Assembly: GCA_004154925.1 (NCBI GenBank)
Contig: QJNS01000182.1
Location: 62,001-126,000 of the forward strand
Reading direction: 5' to 3'
DNA: 64,000 nt
Source of the DNA: Monosporascus cannonballus
Taxonomy: Eukaryota; Ascomycota; Sordariomycetes; Xylariales
The position numbers and the translations under genes were made by a program. The notes under the pieces are model-generated. The model saw nothing but the letters and a program-made list of their open reading frames with translations, ran no database searches and was not told the origin of the DNA. Numbering within the stretch: the stretch's first letter is position 1; every line of letters starts with the position of its first letter. Positions 38,060-48,799 of the stretch are shown piece after piece.

Positions 38060-38884
38060 CTAAACGCTACTTCTCTTCTTTTCCAGAGTGTCCAGCATTT
38101 CCAAGAAATCAGGGAGGAATTCCTTAGTCTCGACCGCAAACCCTTCGTGGTGCCCCGGTACCACAAACCTTGGGCAGCCCAGGATCTTTTCCTGCTCCTC
38201 CGTCGCCCTAGCAAAGAACGCATCTTTAGACCGAACGCCCCTCATCACACCAATACTAGTCTTGTTCTCTATCAACCGCCACAAGTTAGGTACATACGCC
38301 ATGAAAATGGGGAACTCGTTGTCCCAAAAGTTTCGAGGGTCCTCCGGCTCCGGCGACATCGTCTTGGGGATCCCCTCGTCGTCATACCCTGTCAGCTTCG
38401 CGCGAAACTCACTGGCCGTTTGCTCTAATCCGCAGGTCCCGTAGACCTCCATGAGGTGGAGGTACCACTCGAATATCGCAGAGGCGTCTGGGAGGAGGCT
38501 TGTGGTGGGTGCCTCGTGAGTGATCAAGTGGTCGACCATTTCAGGGAAGTCGTGGGCAAACTGGAACGCGAAGATGCCCCCACCGCTACTGCCGAAGAGA
38601 ATGGACTTCTCAAAGCCCAGGGCCTTGATGATGGCGCGGATGTCTCGTGCTTGTTGTGGAGGGCTGAGTTTCTTGTTTACCTTGACTTGGCTTGCTGACA
38701 TCTGTCGCCGATCGAAGGTGACGCAGGTGAACCTGTCAGACAGGGCAGCAATCATGGGGTTGAATTGCCGCCCATGGCCGTTTCCGCCGGGGATGAAGGT
38801 AATAAGAGGTCCCTTGCCTTGGTACCAGTAATGTGAGTCACAGCCTTCATTGTGAACAATTGCTTTGGTGGGGTTGAATTCCAT
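38060..38884 (-). CDS. Alpha/beta hydrolase
   Basis: 274-residue single-exon protein of the alpha/beta hydrolase fold. The oxyanion-side loop is IPGGNGHGRQF (31-41). The nucleophile elbow is FGSSGGG with G-x-S-x-G at 98-102, putting the catalytic Ser at 100. THEAP (122-126) follows the next strand. The C-terminal catalytic His is in PGHHEGF (243-249), His245 or His246; the acid is probably Glu or Asp in the preceding loop but is not certain. No signal peptide or membrane helix is seen, so a cytosolic enzyme is likely. Substrate cannot be told; esterase, epoxide hydrolase or lactonase-like activity are all possible. The start has an ideal context (CCACCATGG), with a TATA-like box about 115-125 bp upstream. 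Its promoter is duplicated in inverted form at 50191-50372. Confidence 0.9.
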   Translation of the reverse strand: MEFNPTKAIVHNEGCDSHYWYQGKGPLITFIPGGNGHGRQFNPMIAALSDRFTCVTFDRRQMSASQVKVNKKLSPPQQARDIRAIIKALGFEKSILFGSSGGGIFAFQFAHDFPEMVDHLITHEAPTTSLLPDASAIFEWYLHLMEVYGTCGLEQTASEFRAKLTGYDDEGIPKTMSPEPEDPRNFWDNEFPIFMAYVPNLWRLIENKTSIGVMRGVRSKDAFFARATEEQEKILGCPRFVVPGHHEGFAVETKEFLPDFLEMLDTLEKKRSSV

Positions 38885-38926
38885 GGTGGACGTCTCTTTG
38901 ACAAGCTAAGCACTGGTAAAGTGTCG

Positions 38927-39108
38927 TGGAATAGGGGTATCTATGTTAGTCATCAAGCTCCCAGCACCCCGGAAGAACCTTATTCCGGCGCGCCCACAGT
39001 ATATAGAGAGCTTCTTAGCCACCGCTCCCTGGAGCTCAATTCTAGCCAGACAATTATCACTTCTCACACTCTATGTTACCTTATCTACCGATCAGCCTAA
39101 CTGTCACA
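38927..39108 (-). promoter_or_regulatory. Hydrolase promoter, left copy of a 182-bp inverted repeat
   Basis: This block begins 43 bp before the hydrolase ATG and contains CTCTCTATATACTG, a TATA-like element, and a GGCGCGCC palindrome. Its reverse complement occurs at 50191-50372 with the same length and 22 differences by eye. Homology could not be followed into the coding region or further inward. Confidence 0.85.
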
Positions 39109-39946
39109 TAAAGTCTGTGTAAATATCTCGCGAATGTGATGGGTGTTCCTGTGCGACTGATGTTCCGGAGGTTGTAGACCTCCCCGCTTGGGTATTCATG
39201 CTTTTTGAGAATGACATGCATGAATGTGCGCATTTGTAATTAGAATCCTTCAAATGAGGGGAATGACCGGGAGGGAAGATGAACCGATGCATGGTACGTG
39301 TATCAACCGGCTGTCTGGCTCGGAATCGGTGTCAACGTTGTTCCATTTCGTGTAATCGATAGGCGCCATTGAGCGTGGCTCAGTACCACGACATGAGGAA
39401 CATTCAGATTGATGAATGTCAGGCAGTCAAAGAAATAGGGGAATCTAGTGTCAAAGCCGCCACGGTACCTGTGCGCAGCATTTCAAACATCAAAAGAACT
39501 GAAGATGTCGCTGTCGGGCGCCGGCAGAACCTGCTGCCACCTGCCGCCACCTGCCAAGAGTCTCCCATTCGTTTACGTAGCAACGTGAGGGGCTTACACA
39601 CTCTGCCTCTTCTTCCTCATTTCTCTCCCCTATACCAACTACCTACCACCCTATACTCTTCCTTCATTGTGATCGAAGAGCCAGACTTGTTCCGAGAGGC
39701 ATTGGCGGGCCAACAGGGACCAGTCTCCTGTAATACATATTCTCTATAACGTATTGGCAAGGCCTTGCGAGTGACCCGACTGACGGCATTGGAGAGACGA
39801 GTTTTGGACCGTACTAGAATCCGGTCAACACTGCATTCGATACTCTGGAGCATGCCTCAACCATGTGATCCGTTCATTGCCCAGAAGCCAAGAACCACCC
39901 AAGATGCTGAGCCCCTACGGTTTGCTAGGGAGGAATGCTTCGTTAA
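39109..39946. other. Intergenic, no gene supported
   Basis: Balanced composition. Overlapping short frames on both strands (for example 39369-39749 and 39617-39853) show no conserved motif and are mutually exclusive. It may be decayed host sequence. Confidence 0.5.
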
Positions 39947-40229
39947 TGGTCGATAAGGATAGGAATACAAAAATAGAGTAGACGAATATTATGAGACCCT
40001 GACATCACACACAGAAGCATATAACTGAAGAAAAGTGTATTAACAGGTTGCCTGACCTCTAAAAGGTCCTAGATAGAAGGTGAAGGTAGCGAACCCTCCT
40101 TTTATATACGTAAATACAACTGTAGCTAAGAGGAAAAGATACCGGGGGTGAATAAAGTAGCCCCCATTCAGTATGTGATCAAACTAAGCCAAGGCTTAGC
40201 TGTTTGATCGACTTCATCTGGGTCTGACA
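39947..40229 (-). repeat. Candidate solo LTR, 283 bp, hardly mutated
   Basis: On the minus strand it starts TGTCAGACCCAG and ends ATCGACCA, with a TATAAAAGG box near 40103-40111 in the middle, as in a Copia- or Gypsy-type LTR promoter. A strong inverted repeat lies near its start: GATCAAAC-TAAGCC facing GGCTTAGCTGTTTGATC (40175-40211). No target duplication was recognised, so the ends are uncertain. Unlike the AT-rich blocks it shows little RIP. Confidence 0.5.
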
Positions 40230-40653
40230 AATATTTCGCGACTTTAATAGGGAATTATTACTAGCTAATTATAACATTGTCAAATGGAGCAGTGATGCCC
40301 CTATCTTGCTCATAAACAAGAAGCCAAGATGTTACTTCACCACATTGACTGAAGGCGTGACAACTGTAACGTACATCAAGTCAGTGTAAGCAGTATGATC
40401 TCATTGCTGTGATTACATTTGTTCTTGGAGCTTCGCATGGGGTACCTTCTACTGCAATTATTGAGAGCCTTCCAAAGCAACAGAAGAAGCAGGTTAATGG
40501 ATGTCATAATGTCATTCCAAGTCAGCGTTCCGGGTTATATATGCTTCTGTCTCCGTTGTAAATCGTGGACGCTTAAAAGTCACGAATGTGACTTCAAAAA
40601 GCATGTGTCGCTTTCCATTGCAACTCGCGGAACGAAAAGTCCCAATCGCTAAA
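40230..40653. other. Intergenic 3' of the copper transporter
   Basis: No firm gene. A 77-codon plus frame (40419-40652) has a Cys/His group (CLRC, later HECDFKKH) but overlaps no recognised domain and abuts the converging Ctr stop codon. It is left uncalled. Confidence 0.4.
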
Positions 40654-41326
40654 TCACCCACAGCACACCGTCGTCTCCTCAATCCCCGTAGCGCCCTTCC
40701 CTCCTTGCTCGTTGTTTAGCACCACTTTCACGACCATCCAGTCGCACAGGAACTTCCCAATTCCCGCACCAATGAAGATGGAAATGATGATATAGCCATT
40801 GAAGTACATGGCCAACAGCATGATGATGTAGGCAAGTCCGAACGTGGCCGCATGGATGATAGAGCGAATAACCTGCTGCAGTGGACTCGCCCTGTACAGG
40901 ACGATTTGCGGCTCCGCAGCAGGCAGACCAGCACAGGAGTTGTCACTCGGAGACGGCATTGTTGTGGACTGGGCGGCAACGTGTCTCTGGAACTGGCGCT
41001 GAATCAAGTCATCGTACTCCTTGCCTAGCCGACGAAGAAACTCGAGGCAGATGACCATCAATATCACACCGATGCAGGTGGCAGCCATCATACCCTGGTT
41101 TTGTATCCGCCATGATCGGGTAAGAAAGCCTGCTTGCCGTTAGTTCCCCAGGATTGACGTCGTGGTCTTGGGCTATGCGCCTACAAGCATCAATGGTATA
41201 CCAATTCCATAGCATCTGTGGGAACTGTCAGTTTTGACACTGTTCCAATTGACGACTGTCGTACCGACTCACGTCAACCTTGCATCCCGCTTCCCCGCCG
41301 ATGTCACTGTGACTACCGTGATTCAT
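40654..41326 (-). CDS. Ctr-type high-affinity copper transporter (three exons)
   Basis: Imports Cu(I) as a trimer through the plasma or vacuolar membrane. Exon 1 (41326-41273) encodes MNHGSHSDIGGEAGCKVD, short and His/Met-bearing as usual for fungal Ctr N-termini. Intron 1 (41272-41216, 57 nt) runs GTGAGT...CCACAG. Exon 2 starts MLWNWYTIDAC, the typical entry to helix 1. Exon 3 (41094-40654) carries helices 2 and 3: TCIGVILMVICLEFLRRLGK, then the M-x3-M of helix 2 (MLLAM) and the G-x3-G of helix 3 (GAGIG), both family signatures. A middle intron is needed to keep frame; its CTAAC branch and CAG acceptor are visible, but the best in-phase donor (GTCAAT at 41158) is weak and the residues after DAC diverge from the family. 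It may be slightly damaged. Diverges from the reductase gene. Confidence 0.85.
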
Positions 41327-42283
41327 AATGAGAGTGTTCAGCGGCCCAAGCCCGCGTTGTTGATTAGGCTGAAGCTCAGATACACGCCTCGACAATTTAG
41401 GCTCAGGTTCTGAGGAGCGGTCTCCTGGTCTAAGGCCGTCACGGTCGCGTTATCGCTCTCTTGTCCAGGGTGGAGCTAGAAACTGATTGTAGAGAAATCG
41501 GGTCACGGTAGAAACTAGGAAGAGAACGTCAAAAAGACTTTGAACTCGGGTCTTATTTGGATGGATTCATCTTCACGTCAGATACGAATATTTTGAGCAC
41601 ATTTGAGAATTTGAGCACATTTGGGAGATTCCATCCTGGTACTCAGCTTCGCTGTCGCACGACTCTAACATTAACTTAGACTTGGCGGAGAGATAGTTAT
41701 GTCGAGTGGATCACAAGCTGTGGGGGGTGCAGTACGAAATAAGTTAGTATAGTCCAGGGGCTACGGCGCTTGGACAAACAATTAATGATACATGGTGCTA
41801 TCTCTATAGAGCAGTGGAAGTTCTAGGTCCGGTTCGTCGCCAACGGCACCGGTGCGGACCCCTGAAACTTGCTCAATTCTTCTCACTCGACTCCACAAAA
41901 CGTGCTCGGCAGCAAGCAAAATGGCAGGTCTTCCGCCTCCGTATTCTTGGTGCTCTATTTATTACTTCATTCTTAATTACTATAGTGAGCATGTTTCACA
42001 ACATGTCGGGAAGATGTCCGGGCCTGCCAGTTACGCCAAGATCCGCCCGTTCAAATCGGGCTTGGAAAGCCTTTGAATTACCCAAGTTGTCAAGAAGGAT
42101 ATCGTGGTATTACCATTTATATCACCTAGCTCCCTCTCGGATGTTCGTTTCAGTGAGGCGCATGAGGTAAACTCAAATTTGGACTTGCTTTCGACGACAC
42201 TGCCCGCTTCTCGGCTTCGCATTCGACTGCCAATCCGATCGAAACTCGTTATCGACGGGACAGATTGAGCCTGGGTTGACAAG
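41327..42283. promoter_or_regulatory. Divergent Ctr-reductase intergenic region
   Basis: A 957-bp region between two divergently transcribed metal-uptake genes, including the paired TGTGCTCA sites. Frames at 41814-42170 and 42031-42439 (minus) have no conserved motif. An in-frame TGA at 42266-42268 rules out a simple upstream extension of the reductase. Confidence 0.6.
41594..41619. promoter_or_regulatory. Paired TGTGCTCA sites, possible copper-response elements
   Basis: TGAGCACA (TGTGCTCA on the minus strand) occurs at 41594-41601 and 41612-41619, inside a 14-bp direct repeat TTTGAGCACATTTG (41592-41605 and 41610-41623) with an 18-bp period. The position is about 270-290 bp upstream of the Ctr ATG and about 665-690 bp upstream of the reductase ATG. 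From memory, TGTGCTCA is the motif reported for the Aspergillus fumigatus copper regulator Mac1; yeast Mac1 uses the similar TTTGCTC. Binding here is inferred. Confidence 0.6.
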
Positions 42284-44260
42284 ATGGCGGAAGTCGGGCA
42301 TCTTCAGCATGCTCGGCATATCCAGGATCCGAGCACAGCGAAGAGCCTGGAGCCTCACTGGGGATACGCAGAACGTGTCGTTCCCTGCATGAACGACCCG
42401 GGGTCTTGCGAGTACCTCGATGCTGTGTACGGCGCTCATGACCTCGGCATGATCTATGTGGCCATCTTATGGGCGACTATCCTCGGGGTCGTGTTTGTCT
42501 GGTCCGTCGGCAGGAGACTGTGGCCATCGCCACGGGCTGATGCCACCGTGTCAGCTAACGCCGAGGGGGAGGTGCTGATGGCATCCAAACCGAAGGGCTT
42601 GCGATTGAAGCGGACACTTGCTGCTTGCTGCCGTCGCTATCTCCTTCCCGACACCGCAAAATCGATTTTCGGTCACACAACCCGACTGCAAGTGCTGATC
42701 CTAATCATTCTAGCTTGTTATCTATTAATATGGACTCACGTCGGTATCGTCTACAAGACATGGGTTACACCAGTTAAGGGTTATACAGACCTCTTCAATA
42801 TCCGCTCCGGTCTTGGCCCATGGTCTGACAGAGTGGGCGTCCTTGCGTACGCTCTTACGCCGTTGTCTATTATGCTGGCGAGTAGAGAGTCGCTACTTTC
42901 AGTCCTCACTGGCGTGCCTTACCAGAGTTTCAACTTCCTCCACCGCTGGCTCGGATACATCATCGTTATTCAAGGCAGTCTGCACACGATCGGGTGGTCC
43001 ATCATCGAGATAAAGCTCTATCAACCGCAGCCAGACACTGCCAGAAACTGGATTACCCAACTATACATGATCTGGGGTGTTGTCGCGATGCTGTTGCTCT
43101 TGCTTATCTTTGCACTGAGCACGCCATGGGGCATCCGCCTCACCGGGTACGAGTTCTTTCGCAAGGCTCACTATATCCTCGCAATGGTATACATTGGTGC
43201 GTGCTGGGGTCATTGGAAACAGCTACGATGCTTCATGTTACCATCACTGCTGCTCTGGTTCCTGGATCGTGGAGCGAGACTTATTCGTACCGCCCTGATT
43301 CACCACCAATACCTCCCTGAGGAGTCTATGGGTTTCAAGGCCGTGACGAGTCGATTGACCCATTTCTCCGATAACGAGAACGGCGACGTGATCCGTATGG
43401 ACTTCGAGCACTCCCAAGAGGCTTGGAAGATCGGGCAACACTTTTACGTATGTTTCACGGAGGGTAGCATTTGGCAGTCGCATCCTTTCACACCATTGAA
43501 TCTGCCAGAGGTCCGAGACGGCGTCGTAGCCCACTCATATATATTTCGCGCGAAGGGGGGGGAGACGAAGAAGATCGGCGAGCTAGCTGTCAAGAAACTA
43601 GCAGTAACCGCGGATGCCACAACACCGGTCATCTTACAGGGTCCTTACGGAGAGTCGATCGCCGAGAACCTTACACCAGATGTCAATGTGCTCTGTGTCG
43701 CCGGTGGCACGGGCATCACATACGTTCTTCCAGTACTCCTAGACCTAGTTCAGAAGCCGGCTTCGAGAGACCGTAAGATCGAATTGATCTGGGCGGTCAG
43801 GAGGAAAGACAATATCTGCTGGGTTGAGAAGGAACTCGACGTCATCCGGAAAGCAGCTGTGTCGCACCGAATAGGGGTGCATATCTTTGTGACCCGCGAA
43901 CAGCGCAGTAAGAGCACATCCTCACAAGACTTTAAAACGACTGAGAAAGAGATGGATGTCCAAGAAGTCGGGTCGACCCCCTCGACTGCATCCTTAGAAG
44001 GAACTCAGACGGCCCCGGCGGCGGACCTCCACAAGATCGGCGGCGAGGACTACAATCAGCACCCCAATCTCAAGGAGGTCGTCAACAATTTTGTGGAGAA
44101 CACAGTAAGGGGATCAACTGTCGTGTACACCAGCGGGCCTGGCGGTATGATCAGCGACCTGAGGAGCATTGTGGCGTCCTGCAATTCGGGATCCAAGGTG
44201 TGGAGGGGGGACGAACGGTTCGATGTGCGCTTGACCTGTGATGACAGACTTGAGTGGTGA
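42284..44260 (+). CDS. Ferric/cupric reductase (FRE family, plasma-membrane metalloreductase)
   Basis: 658 residues, one exon. It transfers electrons from cytosolic NADPH through FAD and two hemes to extracellular Fe(III) or Cu(II). Membrane helices are seen at about 54-76, 134-155, 185-203, 221-240, 258-280 and 295-312. Bis-heme ligands are His220/His234 (FLHRWLGY...SLHTIGW) and His296/His310 (KAHYILA...WGHW), each pair 13 residues apart as in the family. FAD contact HPFTPLN is at 400-406. NADPH-side motifs are LQGPYG (451-456), GGTGIT (474-479) and SGPGGM (617-622). The protein ends in an aromatic residue (EW). A low-complexity insert (about 540-590) separates the nucleotide motifs, as is common. 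Start context AAGATGG with an upstream in-frame stop supports this ATG. Divergent from Ctr, suggesting copper/iron co-regulation. Confidence 0.95.
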   Translation: MAEVGHLQHARHIQDPSTAKSLEPHWGYAERVVPCMNDPGSCEYLDAVYGAHDLGMIYVAILWATILGVVFVWSVGRRLWPSPRADATVSANAEGEVLMASKPKGLRLKRTLAACCRRYLLPDTAKSIFGHTTRLQVLILIILACYLLIWTHVGIVYKTWVTPVKGYTDLFNIRSGLGPWSDRVGVLAYALTPLSIMLASRESLLSVLTGVPYQSFNFLHRWLGYIIVIQGSLHTIGWSIIEIKLYQPQPDTARNWITQLYMIWGVVAMLLLLLIFALSTPWGIRLTGYEFFRKAHYILAMVYIGACWGHWKQLRCFMLPSLLLWFLDRGARLIRTALIHHQYLPEESMGFKAVTSRLTHFSDNENGDVIRMDFEHSQEAWKIGQHFYVCFTEGSIWQSHPFTPLNLPEVRDGVVAHSYIFRAKGGETKKIGELAVKKLAVTADATTPVILQGPYGESIAENLTPDVNVLCVAGGTGITYVLPVLLDLVQKPASRDRKIELIWAVRRKDNICWVEKELDVIRKAAVSHRIGVHIFVTREQRSKSTSSQDFKTTEKEMDVQEVGSTPSTASLEGTQTAPAADLHKIGGEDYNQHPNLKEVVNNFVENTVRGSTVVYTSGPGGMISDLRSIVASCNSGSKVWRGDERFDVRLTCDDRLEW

Positions 44261-44534
44261 AAAAGGCCACAGATTTATGAGATACCATTTGAATTTTAGT
44301 GTTGCGACAAGGCGCTTTTGCGCATTCGAGTATATAATCTCACCGGAGCTGTGATACCGCTAAATATCTGTGCCTACACAACTAAAACGAGGAAGAGGGG
44401 TCCGGCGATAGTAGATGGACCTTCTAGAGTTCGCGTGACGGAGGTATGTGACCAGAAAAAGATCGTATATCAACAATTAGACGTATGTAGTCCTTCGTCA
44501 TCTATGAACATAGGTGCTGGGGCCATACAGGGGG
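44261..44534. other. Short 3' region between converging genes
   Basis: No gene supported; an overlapping plus frame starting at 44318 has no recognised domain. Confidence 0.4.
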
Positions 44535-46592
44535 TCAATTTAGTACCAAGGAAGTAAGGGTGCCATAGATGATATCGGGGCATAACCATGCCCCATTACT
44601 TATCTCAGCGCCCAATGCTATGGTGGCGATGCAGCACCAATATGAATAAATGTGACGTCCTTCACCGACCGCGGACATGTCTCGCTGAACCCACCGATTC
44701 TGTCGCTTCAGCAGGAGCCTCATGACTCAACGCAGGAGCAGCAAGGACAGCGAGAACGTCGCGGAGGCACAAAAGCCTACCAGGTACCGCGGCCTGCCGC
44801 TTTTAGGTCAGAGATACGGCCCCTATATCTGGCCGATCTGGGCGAAAACATTGGCAGCAGCCAGCGCGACCCGGCGGGTACATGCGAGGTCAGTAGCCGG
44901 TCAACACCCAAGGCCACAATAGAATCAGTAAGCAACCCACCAACCGCTTTCCTCTCCTGGCTCTCCGACAGCGTCGTGGCGATCCAGCCGGCGATGACCA
45001 AGTTCACCGGGAACGCGCCCGCCGGGAACACGAAGCACGCCGAGTACCGGCCTACTAAATTGCTCGCCGGCGTCGACACGTCCGTCGCGAACCCGGCGAT
45101 GGCCACGACAAACCGACCGTGACGTGCCAGGTGCGTTCGTGGAGCGACCCGAGGACCACGCGGGGAACAACAGCACAACACAGACAAATATATACAACGG
45201 ACAGGCCAGGAACAAGGCTACGGTGCTTGTGAAATTGAGGTCGTATGTGACGCCGGGGACGCGAAAAGAGAAAGAAGAGAGTCTTAACCACAGCACAATA
45301 TTACAAGAGATGGAGCGGATGATGTTCTCATGTCGGGAGGAAGTTGGTGAATGAAGTACCTGCGTAGTGGAATTCTGGATCGCGGAGAAGAGCCAGAGCC
45401 GTCCATCTCTGGCGGCGCTCCACAGGGCCTCCATGATGAGCGCGTGGTCTTGGGCATCGATAAGTCGGTCTCCCTGCATACGCGCCCGTCCGATCTGCTT
45501 ATCTGATTCGCTCAGCCACCGCGTCGATTCGTTCGTGTCCCTGAGGAGCCACATGCCTGCGAACGCAATGAGCAGTGAGGCCACGTCTTCGACAATAAAT
45601 AACCCTCCGTGTTACGGTTTGCGTTAGTATATCGCGACTAATCCGATGGACAATTGTAAGGTGGAAACCCTAATGGAAAGGGCAAGGGACTCACCAACTC
45701 CAGCCGCTTTTACCCCTTTGCTGTCCAGGCCCGCAAATATGCCCACTGCGATGAGATTGGCGTAAATCAATCCTCCCATGTTTGCCGTATTACAGGATAG
45801 CTACCCGAGAGGCGACCTTGGTCTTGTGTCAGCCACCTCCAGCTTAACGACCAGAGGTTGGTCAGGTTGCTCGATGTTTACATGTATAGAAGATGGCCAG
45901 GAGATAGAGGGAACCGGGGTAAAACTAGAAGCAAAATGCCGTAGGTATCATCGTTCCGCATCCCATTTCCTCTCATCTATTACTCACCAACGCCTCGAAA
46001 AACCCCTAGCAGGAAATGACAAGCAACAAGTGACCTGTAGGAGTTAACTAGCCCCATGCATACTGGGAGCCATTTGTCAGCGGATCCAATCGTAGTCAGC
46101 CCTCTAAAAGATAGCACACCCGATATTATCTACCAGGCAACCATACACGCCGCTAACGAGGTGCTGTGACGGACCCGGTAAGCGGCATGTTGCTCGGCAC
46201 TTGAATTAAGACGTATCCAACGACCAAGACAGAGACGGCGACATTGAAGTCATTGCCCATCATGCCGACATCGTCCTCAAGATTGTTTGGATGTGCCTGC
46301 ACAAGGGCACCGCGGTTGACATAGTTGAAGAAATACACAAACCATAAGATGGGCTTAAAAGAGTAGCGTTATTGTCGAAATAGGCATAGGTGATGTCAGT
46401 TCTCGTTGGGGAAGGACTGACTGATCATTATCCGGTAATCTAGCTTTCGCACGAGCCGGACCTCTTCAGGTTCGTTTTCATCTGCGCCCCGGCATAGTCC
46501 CGACGCCTGTTCACAGTGTTCTTGGGACTCAAGGTCTCCTTCGGTGTCTCAACAGCTGGAAGGTTTTCTAGGTCTTCTTTGGTGGTTGCCAT
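44535..46592 (-). pseudogene. DAL5/allantoate-permease-type MFS transporter pseudogene
   Basis: Pieces of one anion:cation symporter-family (MFS, DAL5-like) protein can be followed on the minus strand in changing frames. The start is MATTKEDLENLPAVETPKET (46592), then PEEVRLVRKLDYRIM and an intron-like gap. Helix 1 is PILWFVYFFNYVNRGALVQA (46340 region), with GYVLIQVPSNM. Further pieces are CMVAW-stop-IISGVLSFRG, GGLIYANLIAVGIFAGLDSK, LLIAFAGMWLLRD, ERTWHVTVGL, FVFPAGAFPVNLVIAGWIAT (about 45005), ANVFAQIGQI-stop-GPYL-stop, and a tail LLKRQNRWVQRD. The usual order and spacing of the family are kept. At least three in-frame stops (TAG/TGA where Gln or Trp is expected) and several frameshifts show loss of function. 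Confidence 0.8.
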
Positions 46593-47690
46593 TGGCCAAT
46601 TAGGTGATGAAAGGATTCGGTTTTGACGAGTGGCTAATTGAAAAAGGGCGGGTCGAGTCACTAGCTCCCTAATTTCCAAGAATGTAATTGCACAAGTGAG
46701 CGAAATGTTAAGGCATCCAGATCTTCAAAGCGGTCCAACACGGAAATAGGAGGGTGGTTTTCTATTCTTCCGGAGTAAAAGACGAGAGGAAACTAGAACT
46801 CCCTATCGACCAACGTTAACATCAAAGTAGCATTAATTCTATGGCAAAGGCTCCCCAAAGACACTTGACCTACTGCAACTATATCCATGCTTCAATCCAA
46901 TTCGCCAGACTGGAGCAAGCGCAGAGACAGCCAGACGACAGTTTTGGTTTGAAACAGGCTACCGTCGTAAGAGATACGTATACGGGATGGTAGCGGAGTG
47001 TTCCCCCGTTTACTCTTCGGATATGTAACCTAACATTGGCAATATGGACAAGAAAGAAGGGATCGAGAGCTTGAATACCCGCAACAATTCCAGTCGCTAC
47101 ATACGAGGGTTGTATGCTGATATACGATGTAAACACCCCCCCGCCCCCTTCCCCACCCAAACCCAAAACACCAATATATGGGAGGAAAATGGCCCCATAT
47201 ATACACCTACAACCCCTGTATAGCCCCTATCCAGAAGGTTCCACTTTGGCACGTGACACATTAACGGTATCGGCTAAACTGCAATATGGGGTGAAGACGG
47301 CTGACGTTCCGCTTCCTTGACTCTGCTGTATCTTTTGGCTTTATAATCGCTCTCGACGGAGTGTTCGACCAAAGAGGAAACTCAACCATCCGGCCGCTGC
47401 GGTTTCTTCACTAACTTGGATCTATTATTAGAGGCTTTTGCAATGCCTCAGCCGAGCTGTATACCCCTCCGGATGCCAGTGAATACCAAGATGGCACCGC
47501 CTGTGAGGCAATTTTTGGTCAGGAAGAAGATGAATGGAAAAGGAACATGTCCTAAGACAGTCCTCGGCCATGAGAAAGTTTGAAGAAACCAAATATAGCA
47601 AAGTTATCTAGCTCTAACCACGTCACTGGACCTACAGAGCCCTCTTTTTATCAGCAAGCGCTCCTCTACAGGAATAAAGAAAGGCCCGTT
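46593..47690. other. Intergenic region, no gene supported
   Basis: Balanced composition. It contains a CACGTG palindrome near 47249 and a C-rich run at about 47135-47155. A 46-codon plus frame (from 47443: MPQPSCIPLRMPVN...) and a minus frame over the same bases are both open, with no known motif. Confidence 0.4.
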
Positions 47691-47699
47691 CTCATTCCT

Positions 47700-48765
47700 A
47701 TGATAGTTACTTTGTCCAGAAAGAACGCTTCTTACGGGGTTCGTTCTCTCCTTCCCTGGTCATTTTTACCTTCTTGCGCGCCGGCGACTACCGCGAACCG
47801 TCTCGTCGCCGTCTTATGCCTCGAAGGCACGTTGAATTCTCGTCCACTTGGTAATTGCTGTTTGGCAGGATGGAGCGTTTGAGGTCGCAGACTGGGCCTT
47901 AAATAATATAAAACTACTTCCTTGGGCCCCGTATAGTCCGAACGACATACCTTCAAAGGCGTCCAGGGCATCTGAATAAAGCCGAGCTTGTCTTCTGTGT
48001 CATGTCGCTAAACATGGTATCGAGATAATTGTGTTGACCTCTTGAGGCTCAGTCTCCAGGACCTCTGACACCAACTGCGAGCTCAGGGCCGAGATTTGAG
48101 TCAACCCTTAGAGTCGTCGGCCCAAATTCCAGGCCGAACGACACCCATAGCAGTAGTGTCACCCTCCAGGTCTCTCCGGTGGGGATTGCTCAGTGTCCCA
48201 ATGCCCCCATGACAGGGACACTGTCGTCCGTGATCGCAGGCAAAACGGTTTTGCCAGCTGTAGCAGCACCATGGATACTGCTGGCACCCGCCATATCTGG
48301 AGGCCCAGCATGTGAAACCCTATGCCCTCCGTGACATTTGAGTGGCTCGCACTACCAGAAGTACTTGAACCTGCAGTATTGTCGATCTCCTGCGGGGCCT
48401 TTCCCTTTCCCCCTTATTTCGGAGTGTCGCCGAGCTAATAGTGATAACCGGGACGATATTGGAAAATTCGTCAGAAACGAGTTTACTCCTGAGAAGGGAG
48501 ACAGCGTCGGAGACAGCTGTCTCCAGACATATCTGACTACGGCCTACAGGGGACTCCAAGGAGTCTTGATGCGTCATAGGCCATCAAAAGTCCCCCTGGC
48601 CTGTTACAACGGCGTTTGCAATCCATCATATCAAGGCTTCTTGGGTTTGTACTGTCTCTTTGCTTCCTCAACCGATTCCTCCCAATGCTTCCTTTCTGCG
48701 CCGACGAGAGCACGCCAGACCTCGCTGATTCTCTGTGCTGAAGAGCTGAGGTTAGATATAGCACG
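47700..48765 (-). pseudogene. HMG-box gene remnant, left unit
   Basis: Read leftwards: an HMG-box second half (SAQRISEVWRAL, then ERKHWEESVEEAKRQY; 48759-48631, ending in TGA), then a Ser/Gly-rich stretch (GSSTSGSASHSNVTEGI). Next is a C-terminal region with TDDSV, LEFGPTT, GPELAV and QHNYLDTMFSDM (about 48230-47995), then DALDAFEGMSF and a basic piece (SPARKKVKMTREGENEP, about 47750). HMG-box proteins bend DNA and many are transcription factors. The frame changes several times and has stops, so it is not functional. The region 48260-47730 is a direct repeat of 50000-49500. Confidence 0.55.
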
Positions 48766-48799
48766 TAAGAAAAAGAACAATTTGGAAACGACTACGGAC

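Noticed and set aside
38088..38831. Several plus-strand frames of 80-118 codons opposite the hydrolase
   Set aside because: They are antisense shadows of a strongly supported hydrolase frame and have no motif of their own.
39369..39749. 126-codon plus frame between the hydrolase and the copper transporter
   Set aside because: No domain and overlapping frames on the other strand; codon pattern not convincing.
40419..40652. 77-codon frame with Cys/His residues that could suggest a zinc finger
   Set aside because: Spacing (C-x2-C ... H-x-C-x3-H) fits no standard finger and the frame may be chance in Ctr 3' flank.
38060..46592. A secondary-metabolite gene cluster
   Set aside because: Hydrolase, Ctr, reductase and MFS occur, but no backbone enzyme (PKS, NRPS, terpene synthase) is present.
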